Below the pieces are notes generated by a model. That model was not told the origin of the DNA and searched no databases. It saw nothing but the letters and a program-made list of their open reading frames with translations. A DNA stretch of 64,000 nucleotides from Eutypella sp. D-1. Its lineage: Eukaryota > Ascomycota > Sordariomycetes > Xylariales > Diatrypaceae. The first letter of the stretch is position 1; every line of letters begins with the position of its first letter. Shown here in pieces: positions 1 to 11,672 of the stretch. The translations under genes and the position numbers were made by a program. Location of the stretch: positions 2,666,001 through 2,730,000 of the forward strand of contig JAJTTP010000002.1 of assembly GCA_023313575.1 (NCBI GenBank), written 5' to 3'.

Positions 1-428
1 ATTGAGTAAGTAGTTGAAAGGAGAATATGGATATTGAAGATATATATGAAAATTTGTTTGCGATGTAAACGATAGATAGGTCAGGTGAGGTGAGGAGGTT
101 TCACCCCGCAAGACATGCATGCAATATGATACAGACTAAAAGTACAGATGGACATTTGTATGGAGTCAATGTAAGTAAGGTTAGTTCAAGTAGGAAAGCT
201 TGAAAGGGAAAAAAGCAAAAGGAGTAGAAGATATGAGATGCAATGCTAGGGGTATCATGACACATGGAGGAGATGGAAACGGAAGGAAGAGAGACAGAGA
301 GAAAAAGGGGAATTCATGGTGAGGGCCAGGAAAAAAGAAAAAGAAAAAACGCAGAACAGAAAAAAAAGTCGAAGTAAAAAGCTTCCACGCGACGTCTCCG
401 CCACAAAGTATCTTGTTTTCTTCCATGC
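1..428. other. Spacer downstream of the disordered membrane protein gene
   Basis: AT-rich stretch at the window edge, containing purine-rich runs near 190-390 that form the 3' flank of the minus-strand gene. I see no gene here. Confidence 0.5.
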
Positions 429-3400
429 TCACAGCCACAACAACCACCGGACGGCGCCCCAGACACCGTGTCCGAGGCCGGCGAAGACGCGACAGATCAT
501 GACGACGAACCAGACGTACCACATGAGGCCGACGAGGAGGTACTCGAGGACGAGCCAGCCGGCGCGGCGGACCCAGCGGAAGCGGCGCCGGCGCCGGCGG
601 AGCATGCTGTCCATGAGATCGGTGGCGCGCTTGGCCTCGAGGCGCCGCGTCGCCAGCAGCTCGCGCGCGGCGTCGTCCGCGTCGTCCGCGCACCGCCGCG
701 TGCGCTCCGCCAGGTCCGTAGCCAGGCGCGCCCGCAGCGCCTCCGCCCGCCCTTGCAACCCCGCTCCCGTCGTCGACGTGAATTCCGCCCCTGACGCCCG
801 CAGCGCCGTCGTCGACCGCTCCATGCTGTCCTCCAGCACGCGCGCCGTCGCGGGGAAGAGGTCCGCCTGCCGCGCCGTCAGCGCGAGGCCGTTGGCCCCG
901 CCGTTGGTTTTGGCGCCATTCGCGGTCTCGTCGAAGAAGGCCACGAGACCCTGCACGTCCGTCCACGAGAGGCCCGTGCCCTCGCCCGCGACGAGGGTCT
1001 TCTGGTGGTTGTGCGGTTGGTGGTGCGGGTACGGCTGCCCGCTTCTGTCGTCCATGGTGGCGAGGGTCATGGCGGTCGTCGTGGAGGGGGGCGCGAACAA
1101 GGGCTGGGGCTCCTGTGCACGGCGCGCGATCTCCATTGCCTTGATGCCGGAGCTCAGGATGAGGGCGCGCACGCGCGCGACCTCGCGCTTCGACACCGGC
1201 GCCCGGCGCGGCGACGGGGGGCTGCGCTCCGCGAGCGCCCACTCGCGGCTCCTGAGGGTGAGGGCCTTGGAGGTGTCGGCCTCTGGGCGGTCCGTAGACG
1301 ACGCTGTCACCGCCACTACCGAGCCGGGCTCCTTTGAAACGTCGCCACGGGTGGATTCGTCTGAGGCAAATAATTCAGGACCACCGAGTCTAGGAGAGAG
1401 CAAGGCGGGAGAGGCAGACATCGGGCCGCCTCCCACGTCGATGCGCGGTGGCTTGAGCTTATCAAACCGGTCAGCTCTCGGGGTAGGGCTTCTCGATAAA
1501 TTGTTTCCGATGGACAGCATATTTCCCTGCGCGGCCTTGTCATCATTGGCGGTCTCCGACACCGACTTGAAAGGAGGGAGTGTCCCCGCGTAAGTCTTCG
1601 GAGCCTTCGTATCTGGTTGCGTCATGACACCAGATTCCGCCTGCCCGCTCTTCTGCTCTGCATCGGACTCGTCACTAGATGTCGAGGAAGAGCTGTCGTC
1701 CCGCTCCGAATCCTTCCGCCATATGAAGTCCCCGACTTTCGATACGCCCTCGCGTATGATGCCATCTATCTTAGCACCTCCCTTGAAAATGCTTCGTAGG
1801 CCGGGTGTTTCATCGCTTCTAAATCGGATACTTCCCATACTACGTTGTGATTTGTGACCATAAGCGGTAGCTTTCGGAGGAGCCAGCTGTGCCGGGCTCT
1901 TGGACCTGGGCAGGTCAAGCGACAGGGGTCTTTCGGTCGAAATCGGCGGTGTCAAGACGGACTCCTCGGGCAACTCAACCGGACTCTCTGCACCTTTCTC
2001 TTTCTCGCCCGTTGCTACTAACTTAGGTTCCTTCTCCTGTCCACTGCCCCGCTCCCGGCTGCGGTCGCGGAATATGTTTTTGACTTTATGGAATGGCCTC
2101 CGAACTGGGGATCCGGGACGACTGCTCAGCGGTGATAGATCCGCCCCGATGGTCGGCACATAGGAGCTCCCGGTCCGTGTAGGGCCCAGGTCAGGAGACG
2201 CTGGGACGGAGCTGTCGAACTCCAACGATGGCCTGTAGTTCGGGCCGGGAACTTCCAGGCTAGGTCGGCCTGGACGAAAGGGTGAAGTCTGTCGCTCAAG
2301 AACATGAAGTCCTTTCTCCTGCATATCAACCAACGCCGGCGACGAGTCCTGGGGGCTGCGGCCATCGTTCGCTGGCTGTGGTATCCTGTCGGGGGTTATC
2401 ATACCCTCTGGTAGTGCCTTCAGCTCCTTATCACTCGAAACATCCGGAGCCTCCATCGGTGGATTATGGGCCTCCTGGGCAAGTATCTCCATCATCTGCT
2501 TGTCAAGCAGGTCCGTGTCATTGGCACTCAGCGTCCCGCTACGATCCCTCCTTCTGCGATCGCCTTCATTCTCCGAGGAGTCAGAGAATGATCCTTTCCG
2601 GAATCGGAGGAAATCATGTGCATGTATAGAGGTGCTATGTCTATGATTTCCCTTAAGCTCGTGGAGTCTTTGTCGTGCACGATCGCGTGCCCCGCTACGG
2701 GACGGTGGCCTGGAAGAGTCGAGTTGTAAGCTTGACCGCGGATTCTTTTCTTGGGTAGCCCCTGGGTCAGGGCCGGCAATCGTCGCTTTGCCGGGCTCAT
2801 TCGCCTGTTTAGAAGATGGCCGCAAGGCCTCCGGTTTCGGCGGAAATATCTTATTATAATGTCGGTCTTCGATGATGTACTTGTTGTCATTCTGCTCTAG
2901 CCAGTAGGCATCCGCGAGCATGTCTGCGGGATCGATACTCCAGTCGATTCTAGGGCGCTTAGGCTTTCCTATTGCTGTCGCCGGCCGGGGAATTTGTGAG
3001 GGGGTGGCTCGGTCAACTTCAAGACCTTGAGCGCCGGGAAATGGTGGTAAAGAGGATGAACCCGACAACGGGGAGTTCGCAGCTGAGGTGGCGGCCTCGT
3101 CGACCCACCCGGACACCTTGATCACATCGCTGAACCCCATCGTCTCCCCGTCTATGGTTTTTCGTTCACGAGCCCGGACTCTCCGATTCCGAATGTACTG
3201 TAGTGGATTGTATGGACGGCCTAAAGGTGGTTGCTGCGAGGACCCAAAGGGGGATGTTGAAGATTTGGATATGGTAGGTGAGAGCGGATCGGAAGTGGTT
3301 GGCCTCGAGCGGTTAGAGGCTTCGGGAGTCAAAGGCGGTAGAAAGTGAAGGAGGCGTCTATACTGGGCCATGAGTTCTAACTGTTCCTTGGCTTTCTGTG

Positions 3401-4343
3401 CCCGATCAAGGGTGGAAGAGGAAAAATGATAAGTATAGGTGCCCTGGGGGTCGAAGGCAGTCTGCAGAGGACTGTTAAGCCTGTGACCAGACACGTTCTT
3501 AACCACATAGTCTCGGTCAGGGACGGGCGACATGTTCCGCGAGGCGCGTCTCTGTTGGTGCAGGTGGGTTTTAAGAGCGCCACCGAAAGCGGCGTCGGTA
3601 GTGGGAGTGAGTCTTGGAGGTACGGGACTAGACACATGTCGCCTACTAGCATGTCTCCTGGATTCACTTAAGTTAAGGGCCATGCTGACGATTTGGGTAG
3701 AATCGATATCTACTGGCGAAACACTGCGCGGAGTCGGGGAGGGAATCCTGGTCGGGCGCCTGCGACGCTGATCCTGGGCAGCATCATCTCCAGAACCGTC
3801 AACTGAGAGATGGGTAGGCGAGCTACCAGTGTCACCCATACCATCCTGACCACCGATTCCGAGACCAAAGCCGGGAGTGGCAGGGGAGCTTCCTGGTCTG
3901 ACTGCAGCATCACGATGCGCTTTCCCCTTACCGTTGTTCACGGGTATCTTAGACGCGCGATGACCATCATCTCGGTCAGGGGTGTTCGTTTTCGAGCTGG
4001 ACTGGGGGATGACGTTGGATAGAAGGAAGCCTCCACTAGAGCGAGGCTTATACGATCGACGTTTCGGTTGCGTATTGCTCCTTTCCATTTCCGGCTCGGG
4101 TGTTTTCGATCTCGATCTCGATCTTGTCTGGTTCATAAGGTCGTGTCCCGAAGAACGGGCGACAGTCGCAGCATTTATCCAAGCATCCCGTTCACGTGAA
4201 GACCTCGCGCCAGCGGTGCTCGATTCGCCTTTCTCGTAACTGCTGCTGCTATGCGATGACCTCGGGGTAGAGAGTCTCGGGATTCGTTGGCGTGAGATAG
4301 GGATGGCGCTAGGGCTAGGAGAAGCACGGCCATCGTCATTCAT
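429..4343 (-). CDS. Large disordered protein with C-terminal membrane segments (conserved fungal hypothetical)
   Basis: Uninterrupted 1304-codon reading frame with no intron signals needed. The protein is mostly low-complexity (Ser, Pro, Arg, Asp rich) and would be disordered. Three islands look folded or conserved: around residues 300-340 (TYHFSSSTLDRAQKAKEQLE), around 390-420 (RNRRVRARERK, then a WVDE segment) and around 480-510 (DPADMLADAYWLEQNDNKYI, then EDRHYNKIFP). The last ~55 residues begin with an Arg-rich stretch (RRRRRFRWVRR), followed by two closely spaced Trp-rich hydrophobic segments ending at the C-terminus, which suggests a tail-anchored or hairpin membrane protein with the bulk in the cytosol. 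An amphipathic helix with many Arg and Asp precedes the anchor. I recognise the general type as a conserved Pezizomycotina protein but cannot name a function. The start is the first ATG of the frame; the next in-frame Met is much further on. Confidence 0.8.
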   Translation of the reverse strand: MNDDGRASPSPSAIPISRQRIPRLSTPRSSHSSSSYEKGESSTAGARSSRERDAWINAATVARSSGHDLMNQTRSRSRSKTPEPEMERSNTQPKRRSYKPRSSGGFLLSNVIPQSSSKTNTPDRDDGHRASKIPVNNGKGKAHRDAAVRPGSSPATPGFGLGIGGQDGMGDTGSSPTHLSVDGSGDDAAQDQRRRRPTRIPSPTPRSVSPVDIDSTQIVSMALNLSESRRHASRRHVSSPVPPRLTPTTDAAFGGALKTHLHQQRRASRNMSPVPDRDYVVKNVSGHRLNSPLQTAFDPQGTYTYHFSSSTLDRAQKAKEQLELMAQYRRLLHFLPPLTPEASNRSRPTTSDPLSPTISKSSTSPFGSSQQPPLGRPYNPLQYIRNRRVRARERKTIDGETMGFSDVIKVSGWVDEAATSAANSPLSGSSSLPPFPGAQGLEVDRATPSQIPRPATAIGKPKRPRIDWSIDPADMLADAYWLEQNDNKYIIEDRHYNKIFPPKPEALRPSSKQANEPGKATIAGPDPGATQEKNPRSSLQLDSSRPPSRSGARDRARQRLHELKGNHRHSTSIHAHDFLRFRKGSFSDSSENEGDRRRRDRSGTLSANDTDLLDKQMMEILAQEAHNPPMEAPDVSSDKELKALPEGMITPDRIPQPANDGRSPQDSSPALVDMQEKGLHVLERQTSPFRPGRPSLEVPGPNYRPSLEFDSSVPASPDLGPTRTGSSYVPTIGADLSPLSSRPGSPVRRPFHKVKNIFRDRSRERGSGQEKEPKLVATGEKEKGAESPVELPEESVLTPPISTERPLSLDLPRSKSPAQLAPPKATAYGHKSQRSMGSIRFRSDETPGLRSIFKGGAKIDGIIREGVSKVGDFIWRKDSERDDSSSSTSSDESDAEQKSGQAESGVMTQPDTKAPKTYAGTLPPFKSVSETANDDKAAQGNMLSIGNNLSRSPTPRADRFDKLKPPRIDVGGGPMSASPALLSPRLGGPELFASDESTRGDVSKEPGSVVAVTASSTDRPEADTSKALTLRSREWALAERSPPSPRRAPVSKREVARVRALILSSGIKAMEIARRAQEPQPLFAPPSTTTAMTLATMDDRSGQPYPHHQPHNHQKTLVAGEGTGLSWTDVQGLVAFFDETANGAKTNGGANGLALTARQADLFPATARVLEDSMERSTTALRASGAEFTSTTGAGLQGRAEALRARLATDLAERTRRCADDADDAARELLATRRLEAKRATDLMDSMLRRRRRRFRWVRRAGWLVLEYLLVGLMWYVWFVVMICRVFAGLGHGVWGAVRWLLWL

Positions 4344-6099
4344 GATTGCGATCGTACGTGTGGTCTAGCAGCAAGTGGATGGAAGTATAACTCAGAAGAG
4401 AGATATATATGTAGAGAGCTAGATAGAGGGCGAAATAGAAGTAGGCGTGTCTATTTTCACCTGACAGACACTCTGGAATGCCGTGCCGTCAAGAGACGAC
4501 ACAGGATACCTAATGAGGTCGTAATGGAGGACTTGGGCGCATGACGGTTATAGCGGCACACGATGTCGTTACGTTAAGACGTAGACAGACGATAGACAGA
4601 CGATAGACGCGTACAGGAGTTATTAGAGAGTTAGAGAGCGGAGTCTTAGTCGTTGAATCATCTGATTGGATGGTTATGGTTAAGAATTCGTTCCTTCGAC
4701 AAAATGAGAATGATTTAGGAACGTATGCGACCGTCCGTGGGTGTACGTGTAGGTGTATGTGTGCATGTGTGTAGTTGTGTGGGTGCATGTAGACAGAAAA
4801 AGTACGGAATTAGTTGGTGGAATGTTGAAAAAAAAAAAAAAGGTTGTGAAGTCGGGTCGCGATCAATCAATCTCCAGTTGCTTGCTGTATGTATGAAGTA
4901 AGTAACCACTACATACATACTGGACCTACCTACAGTAACCTACAGTACCTACACTAGCATCACTAGGTGCGTAGTGACTATGCGGGTACGAAGTAACTTC
5001 AGGGATTAATTAAACAACGCCTTGGCCCCCTTGGCTCAGGGACCGTTCCCGCAGTGATTTTAGCGCTAGAAAGGTACGAAGCAGAAGGGGTCAGTGCTAA
5101 AATAGGAGGTGTTCCGCTCCCGTCCAAGTTAACCACCAAGTTTACTTATATTACCTTACCAAGTAAGTAAGTAACTCACGTCGGGGATGGTGGCTATGCC
5201 AACTCTAACCACTTAGTACATAACACACCTGCATACCCGTGGACCTCTTGAAATACGTGCTTCGTATGCTTCCAGGTTTGCTATCATGACCTAATCCATC
5301 AACCCATAGGTATACATCCTACTACTTAGGTACCATCTGTTGCATTGCCGCCGATCCGTCCTACATAAGCGGCCCACCTGGCTCCATATACCTACTTCTG
5401 AGGTGCATATGCTTGACATGTGAATTCAAAGGTCTCGTTGATGGGGTACTTACTAAGCACATAGTGACAAGTATTATGTACCTCATATGAAACCCCAACT
5501 ATGCCAGTACCTACGGTAGATGATATCCCTTCAGATCATCCTATGGCCATGCACCCGCGGATGTATATTACTTTACTCTATCCATTATCACGGGTTTTTA
5601 CAAAGACGTCAATAGCGATATCATATCATGTAGTTATGTATCTTACATATTACGGAGTACACTAGGCGGCTAGGCCCATTCCCTCGGTGCCAGTCTGCCG
5701 GGATAACCGGACGCTAAGCAGCTAAGCTTATGACAGGACCTGGAGGAGAACGGCGGGGAAGGCGCCAAGTCACGGCGTGCATGTAGTGGGGGCTTATGGT
5801 GAAGTCGCCCGGCTACCCCTTTCCGGCCCGGCCAACGGACAACGTACTATGATGGATCTACGGAGCATATACTTCTGTTCACATATAGTCCAGATATTGT
5901 TATAGTGATCAATGCAACTTTATAACAAATGCGCCGTGATGTCTATGGCTTTACGCCATGGATGAAGTCGAGTCCATAGTCTTACATCTCGGGAGACATA
6001 ATTCATAACGTGCCCAATAAGTTCAGAAAGTTTCCAAATACACAGAAGTGCCGTCCAAACCATCAGGAGCTAAAAGTGGTGATGTCGTGCTTTGTAAAT
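4344..6099. other. Intergenic region rich in TACCTA/TAGGTA words
   Basis: About 1.75 kb without a supportable gene. It serves as the 5' flank of the minus-strand gene at 429-4343 and the 3' flank of the ThDP enzyme gene. It has many copies of CCTAC, TACCTA and AAGTAAGTAA (for example 4915-4960 and 5130-5180), an A run near 4829 and GT-rich sequence near 4735-4795. Only short chance reading frames are present. Confidence 0.5.
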
Positions 6100-8398
6100 C
6101 TACATCAAAACCTCGAGCAGCATTCCCCTCCCCTCCTCAACCACCCTCGTGTTCGCAAGCCTAAGCGCCTCCCGGAATTCGCCCACCGTCCGGACCCTCA
6201 CGCCCCTCATCCAGGCCTTCGGGTCCTCCGCCTCGATTCCTCCTCCCCAGCCAGTCTCGGAGCCCGCTGCTGCCTCCGCTAAGGCGGCGTAATTGGGCGT
6301 CGGGCGGAAAGAGACGCTGATGTCTTCGTCGGACGCCATCGCGGCGAGACCTTCGGGGTACACGAGCTCTGTGGAGTTGCGCGGGGCTTTCCAACCTAGA
6401 AATGAAGGGGGCACACATCAGTGAACTACAAGGTGGTAATGGGGATGACGACTCTCTGGGCCCGGGAGACACCAAAAGGTGGGAAAGAAAGAAAGAAAAA
6501 AGATGAAACGTGGACTTACCTCCGTTATTCAGGACAACAGTCAGGATCGGAATCTCGTACTTTCTCGCGACCCAGAGTGCACTCGACGGCGCCGCGCACA
6601 TAAAGCTGCCATCGCCTACGACCTGACAAACCAGGCTTGGCTTGTGCCCATCTTTCACTTCCAGGTCGGACAGCGCCATCTTAACACCGAGCACGGCGCC
6701 GTTGCTCCACCCAATTCCCGTCCCGCCGCAGTTGATCCAGCTTCCCGGCCGGTCGGGCTGTAACTGATCGTGGAGTATCTGCGCCGCCGTGACCGCCTCG
6801 ACGACGTAGGTCGTTGACTCCGGGAGCGTTGTCCTCAGAAGGCTCCCGATATTGTGCGCATCCAGAAATTCGTGGTCATTAAGGCGAGCCTTGGATGCGA
6901 TACTGGCCAGACGGGTCCTGTGCACCGCCGCAAGAGCATCGCCACGAGCCGCATACTTGGGATCACAGAGTGCTTTCGCAAGGAGGCCATCGCTCCGGAT
7001 ATACTCAACAAGCTGTCCCAGCGCAGTGAAGCTCTCGGCTTTCCAGCGGCCGTGTGCGGGGAAGAATGACACGGGGATCTGCTGGTTCAGGGGATCGCTA
7101 TCGACGTGGTAGATCCTAGCGTTCTCCGACGGCGGGTTGCGGGACGGGATCCAGGGGACGTCGCAGTCGAGGAGGAGAATCACGTCGGCGTCTTCTGTGC
7201 ACGCGTCGAACCCGAGACGGAAGCCTTCGGAGGCGACGTGCGAGGCGGGGAAGCACACGTCGCTCCCGCCCGTATCGTGCACGCGGATACCGGGGACCAG
7301 ATCCGCCAACGCGGTAAGGAGCACCGGCGTCCGCCGGTCGCGCCCGGAGTACCCCGTGATGATGAGCGGGCGCTCCGCCCGAACCAGCGCGGAAGAAATG
7401 TCGCGCACGGCATCGGCCGGGAGCGCGCTGGGCCCGATCGGCACCCACTGCGCCTGGTCAAGGGAGTACGGCTGAATCTCCTCGGCCAAGACTTCCCGCG
7501 CGGCAGCCACGTACACCGGGCCCTTGGGCGCGCTGTTCGCGAACTGCAGCGCCCGCGCGATCATCTGCTTGATGTTCAGCCCCGTCCGCACTTCCCCCGT
7601 ATACCTGCAGTATTGCCGCACGATGGCCTTTTGATCGGGCGCGTCCTGCAGCCAATGCATGTACTCCGTGCGGGAGCCGAGGAGCTCCCCGGACTCCGTG
7701 AACGGGCACAGGCCGGCGAAGATGAAGACCGGCGCGCGGCCGACACTGGCGTTGTGCACGCACTGCCCCAGAGCCTGCGTGCCGACGTCGACGTGGACGA
7801 GGACGGCCTGCGGCCGTCCGGTTACGCGCGCATGCCCGTCGGCCATGGAAATGGCGGTGATCTCGGAAGGACATGTGATGATCCTGGGCCAGGAAGCCGG
7901 CCGCTCCCTCTTACCCTTCACAATAGCCTCGATGATGGATGGGTGGTCGGACCCGACATTCACGAAGCATTTTGTGATACCCGCCTTGTCAGATTTGTCA
8001 GTACGTGGGAGTACTACCTAGTGGGAATACACAGTAGCACCCACTTCCCAGAGCGCCTCAAATAGGGCAAACGCGGTAGTGTATCTGCGCCGGTCGTCTT
8101 AAAAAACCGGATTTCATTGCAATAGTAGAGGTGGCGAGCAAACTACTCACTGTCCAGATCCGTTCTGAGAGCCTGTCGTACTTGGCTGCTTGCGTGACGG
8201 AGGAGGCGTGCCATAGTTTGTAGAAAAGGCGGCCACCGGGGTGAGCGGAAAACGGGCCCTAGGGCAACCCCCGTAGGCATGGGGTGCAAGACGTACTAAT
8301 GGACGAGGGCACCCCAGTCCTCGACCAGTACCAACTGAGCGGCGCTGGAGTGTTCGAGACAAAGCACCCCAGGAAGCCATGTTATCAACCCCAAACAC
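6100..8398 (-). CDS. Thiamine-diphosphate-dependent enzyme (acetolactate synthase-like), probably mitochondrial
   Basis: Four exons on the minus strand join in frame: 8398-8151, 8084-8045, 7984-6520 and 6395-6100, giving 682 residues. Family knowledge: IlvB/benzoylformate decarboxylase superfamily, which carboligates or decarboxylates 2-oxo acids with ThDP and Mg. Visible features: the N-terminal ThDP domain starts with YTTAFALFEALWEAG and FVNVGSDHPSI, with the activating Glu in CPSEITAIS near residue 137. The C-terminal metal/ThDP motif runs from GDGS at about 553 to NNGGW at about 582, where the last intron splits the second Gly codon. Residues 1-60 are Arg-rich with almost no acids (MASWGALSRTLQRRSV), like a mitochondrial presequence. 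The first intron begins GTGAGT. The second (8044-7985) ends in an unusual AAG but restores the conserved sequence exactly. The substrate is unknown; it need not be the valine-pathway enzyme. Met 1 or Met 7 could be the start. Confidence 0.85.
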
Positions 8399-9015
8399 GC
8401 CCGTGTAGGTGTGAGATGGCCAGCCGGGTTTGTTGGTTGGTGTACAAGCGTATGACGGTGGAGAAGCGGAGCAGTGACTGTTGTATCTCAGATAACTAGT
8501 TGGAAACTCAAGTCGAAAGTCTTATGCTGACGTTTTACGGGGCATCCCTTGCCTCCTTCGCACCCTTGTTTGCCATACGTAATTAAGCCAACTCGTCACT
8601 TTCGCGTTACATTTATTTGGCCCCCAGACAAGCCCAACCGGAAAATCAGAGATCTCTTTGTTTGCACATGCTGAAATAACCAATATTCGACGCCCCTAGG
8701 AACAGCTATCAGTATCCCTGCTGTGTTTGTTAGGTTGTGGCCCATGGGGATGCTCCAGTTACGCGCATTTACATCATTCACTACCCAGTCAAGTCGCGAC
8801 GAAGGATGGACGCCTGTTTGAATACGGATCAAAGAAGCAAATCATGGCGGCTTATTGCTACGTCAGGCTGCCACTTGAGCTGGGCAACCTAAGGGGAATC
8901 TATGGTTTGTCCATCCCCTATCAATAGGACTATGTAGCCCGTCATTGCCAACACCTAACCACTGATTGGTGTACTGCGCTGTGCACCGTGCACTTTACCC
9001 ACACAACTATTGCTT
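8399..9015. other. Spacer upstream of the ThDP enzyme gene
   Basis: About 600 bases, the 5' flank of the minus-strand ThDP enzyme gene. Only short reading frames without recognisable content are present, and I see no gene. Confidence 0.4.
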
Positions 9016-9017
9016 GG

Positions 9018-10090
9018 ACACCACCTATTCTCAACCTTCCATTTGAGGTGCTTGCAATGATCTTCCGCGAAGTTCGAGGCCCGGCACCACATGCTTGCTC
9101 TATACCTCAGCTGTCATCAAGGTACAGTCGGAATCCCTAAAGCGGTTGGAGTGGCTATCGAACCACCCCACCCTGCGAGTCGGGGTAGAGCGAATAGTAA
9201 TCAAGTTACACTTATTATCAACCAAGGCTAGCGGAGAGCTTACAAGCCTTTGCGTCGCGCCGCAGAAAAGATCTGTTGGAACTCTTCAGATTTCGCAAAC
9301 AGAAGAATCGTGATGGCCTGCACAGGAACAGTGACAGCACTGGAGGGGCGGGAATGAGATGCGACACTGTGCAGGAGGTGGCCGAGATCTGGAAGAAGCC
9401 GGATCAAGATGCTGACCTGATTGCTCGACGGGAGCTTGCGGAACCTCTCCGTTATCTCCAGGAAGCCTATGCAGAGTACGGGTCGCTCTTCAAGGCACAG
9501 AGGAGGGTACGAGTAAAGGACGGCGAATTCGCTTCTCGTGTCGCTGCTGCGATAGCCGGAATGTCTCACGCCCACGTAGTCCACATTAGGGACAGCTACG
9601 CTGATAAACATGATACGAGATTCTTCGACCATGAACATTGGAACCGCCGTGATGCCATGCCATGAAAATGATACTTGCCCCGTCGTCGTGGGAGGATGCA
9701 GTTCTTTCCGACGAGCGAGAGGTGATAGAGCCCTCCATTCATCTCATCCCAGTAGTAATATCAGCATTTCACGACGCCGGCTCAAAGCTTACGCATCCCG
9801 CAATCGAGGGTGCTTTCGAGGCTTACGAATCGCTAGTATTGTGCAAGGAAGACAGTCGAAACAAGCTCACCGCCGCGACGCAGAACTTGGAGCAGTTCAT
9901 CTTCGACGGCAAGCAATATGGCGACCCTGACACAACTCCGATGCTCACCTTTTTATCGCTCGTCCCGGACACTACGAGTATCCAACTCCTCCTGCAACAA
10001 CTTCCTTGCAGTGACTTTCTCTGTACTGGCATACCTAATAATACCTACTGCGATCTATCATACTATGTTATAGAGGTTGGCCTTAATTAG
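9018..10090 (+). pseudogene. Decayed F-box protein gene
   Basis: Pieces of one fungal F-box protein lie in order but in different frames. From 9018 one frame reads TPPILNLPFEVLAMIF, an F-box core (LPxEVLxxIF). From 9128 another frame reads SLKRLEWLSNHPTLRVGVER, matching the segment that follows the F-box in many Sordariomycete F-box proteins. From 9276 a third stretch reads EAYAEYGSLFKAQRRV and MSHAHVVHIRDSYADKHD. It stops at 9665, while similar-looking sequence continues from 9662 in another frame to 10090 (SSWEDAVLSDEREVIEPSIH). There is no in-frame ATG before the F-box, and I found no clean GT-AG set that joins the blocks. F-box proteins act as substrate adaptors of SCF ubiquitin ligases. 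A multi-exon working gene is the less likely alternative. Confidence 0.6.
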
Positions 10091-11170
10091 TCAGTTTGAA
10101 ACCGATCATAACCAGAACCTAAGCGTCTCTTGCACTGGAAATGTCTGTCAGCTCGGGGTGACAATGACCGAGTCGGTCAGGTAATTAGACCACGCCCGTA
10201 AGGCTGCCATATTAAAGGTGACATCACGGAGGAGAGAATTCCCAAAGTGGACGCTTTGATAATTCAGTATTGGTGGCAAACAAATCTATGCTGCGCTATT
10301 ATTGTAGACAAAAAGTCTAGCTAATTGGCTGGTGGATACATCGGAAACACATAAATCTGATATGTTGGAAAGTTTGGTGTTACAAGTGCGACTGGCAAAC
10401 ATGGAGAAGCAACAAGCATGGGAGGTTCGCAATTGGTCGCTGATAGGCTGATACCCAGTACTGTAACTATTCATTAATGATTGTGTACTGGTCGTTCCCC
10501 TTCGTATATGTAATGGCCTTTAGTTCCGGTTCATCCTCCCATCCAGAACCCAAACCCATCCCTAAGCTTGTTAGTCCACAGAGCAAAGTTCTCCCTACAC
10601 ACACCTAGGTAGCAGCGAATATACCAGTTAGGACCTGGGTCAGGTACCACGCCGGCGAGTGCTTGTACTGGTTGACAAACACATTTCGCAACATGTCTGG
10701 CAGCTTCATGAAGAAGCTGCACAAAGGTGGACGGCTTCTTACAAGCCCCTACCGCTGGCTCTTCCATAGATGATCGATACCGGCGACGCAACGGCGCAAA
10801 ATTGATTTCTCTGATCACGAGCCAACTCAAGAAATATTCGCTGCAAGGGTCGATCACGGCAAACTTGTAAACCTTTTAAAGTACAAGTTTGGCTCGGAAT
10901 ATGTACTCGTAGTCAGTACTTTTAACCAGCCATGTTTTTTGATACCAACATATGCTAACAATGTCTAGTGCAGACGCGAAACTTACCGCCTATACGCGCG
11001 ACATCGCCTTGCACAAACAGAGATCGTTGGATGTAGGCGCGTCCTCAAGTCACGTTCTGGATGACTATGGAAGAGTCCTATAGTAACCTAGGTGCTTTCT
11101 AAACCCCCTTGATACTTGCTTCATTTCTCACACGCCGCAGAGCTACAACTACGATATCGAGGCCTGAGAA
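10091..11170. other. Gene-free stretch after the F-box relic
   Basis: About 1.1 kb with no recognisable gene. A 108-codon minus-strand frame at 10857-10531 is the longest open piece; I do not recognise it and see no splice partners. Confidence 0.35.
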
Positions 11171-11185
11171 ATGAGGCAATGGAAA

Positions 11186-11312
11186 TATGGGATAGATGAG
11201 ATCGATAGAACCGATAGGATCTATCAAATCTATCAAATCCTTTCATCTAGCCCAGAGATAAGATCTATCGCACAGATCCCATTAATTCTATCAATCCCAT
11301 CTTGTCACGAAC
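11186..11312. repeat. GATA/GATC-rich imperfect palindrome, left copy
   Basis: The left half reads GGGATAGATGAGATCGATAG followed by further GATAGGATC words. The right half, from about 11270, carries their complements (GATCTATCGC, ATCCCATTAATTCTATC). The block can fold on itself and resembles the block at 11862-11995. Confidence 0.5.
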
Positions 11313-11497
11313 TACTCATTCCTGGGGTAGGATCTCCCTACTGATAACGGTCACGTGGTGATAATGGATCGATATGTCCTTATTTTCGATCCACCTCCTT
11401 CAGTGAGGTCTTCTTTTTTATAAAAAGGGAATACGGTCACTCCCATCTTAGATAGTCTCTCCTTTAGCTAGCCAGTGATCAATCTAAGTATGTATCC

Positions 11498-11672
11498 TGT
11501 CACGGTACGAGGGCGAATAGGTGGCGTACCGCCACCTATTTTGCCCCGTGCAGCAGCACGGGTATATATCTAGGGTTACGATCTTGCTAGGTGGTCCTCT
11601 CCGTTCCCTTCCTCCCTTCGCGCAATAACAGAAACCTTTTAGCCATCCTAACGTTAAGTCGGTGCCGTGACA
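11498..11672. mobile_element. Solo LTR of a retrotransposon, 175 bp, with TATCC target-site duplication
   Basis: The element begins TGTCACGG and ends CCGTGACA, perfect 8-base inverted termini of the LTR type TG...CA. The five bases before it (11493-11497) and after it (11673-11677) are both TATCC, a perfect 5-bp target-site duplication. Inside are two strong hairpins: 11516-11526 paired with 11530-11540 (11-bp stem, 3-base loop) and 11545-11551 paired with 11556-11562 (7-bp stem, 4-base loop). A TATA-like GGTATATAT follows at 11561-11569. There is no reverse transcriptase, integrase or second LTR nearby, so this is a solo LTR left by recombination. The intact termini and duplication suggest it is not very old. 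The orientation is uncertain, though the TATA-like word favours plus. Confidence 0.85.

Noticed and set aside
316..1593. 425-codon plus-strand frame, Arg/Ser-rich
   Set aside because: Opposite-strand shadow of the C-terminal part of the 1304-residue protein.
7106..8065. 319-codon plus-strand frame over the ThDP enzyme
   Set aside because: Antisense of a well-supported exon in GC-rich DNA; no recognisable domain.
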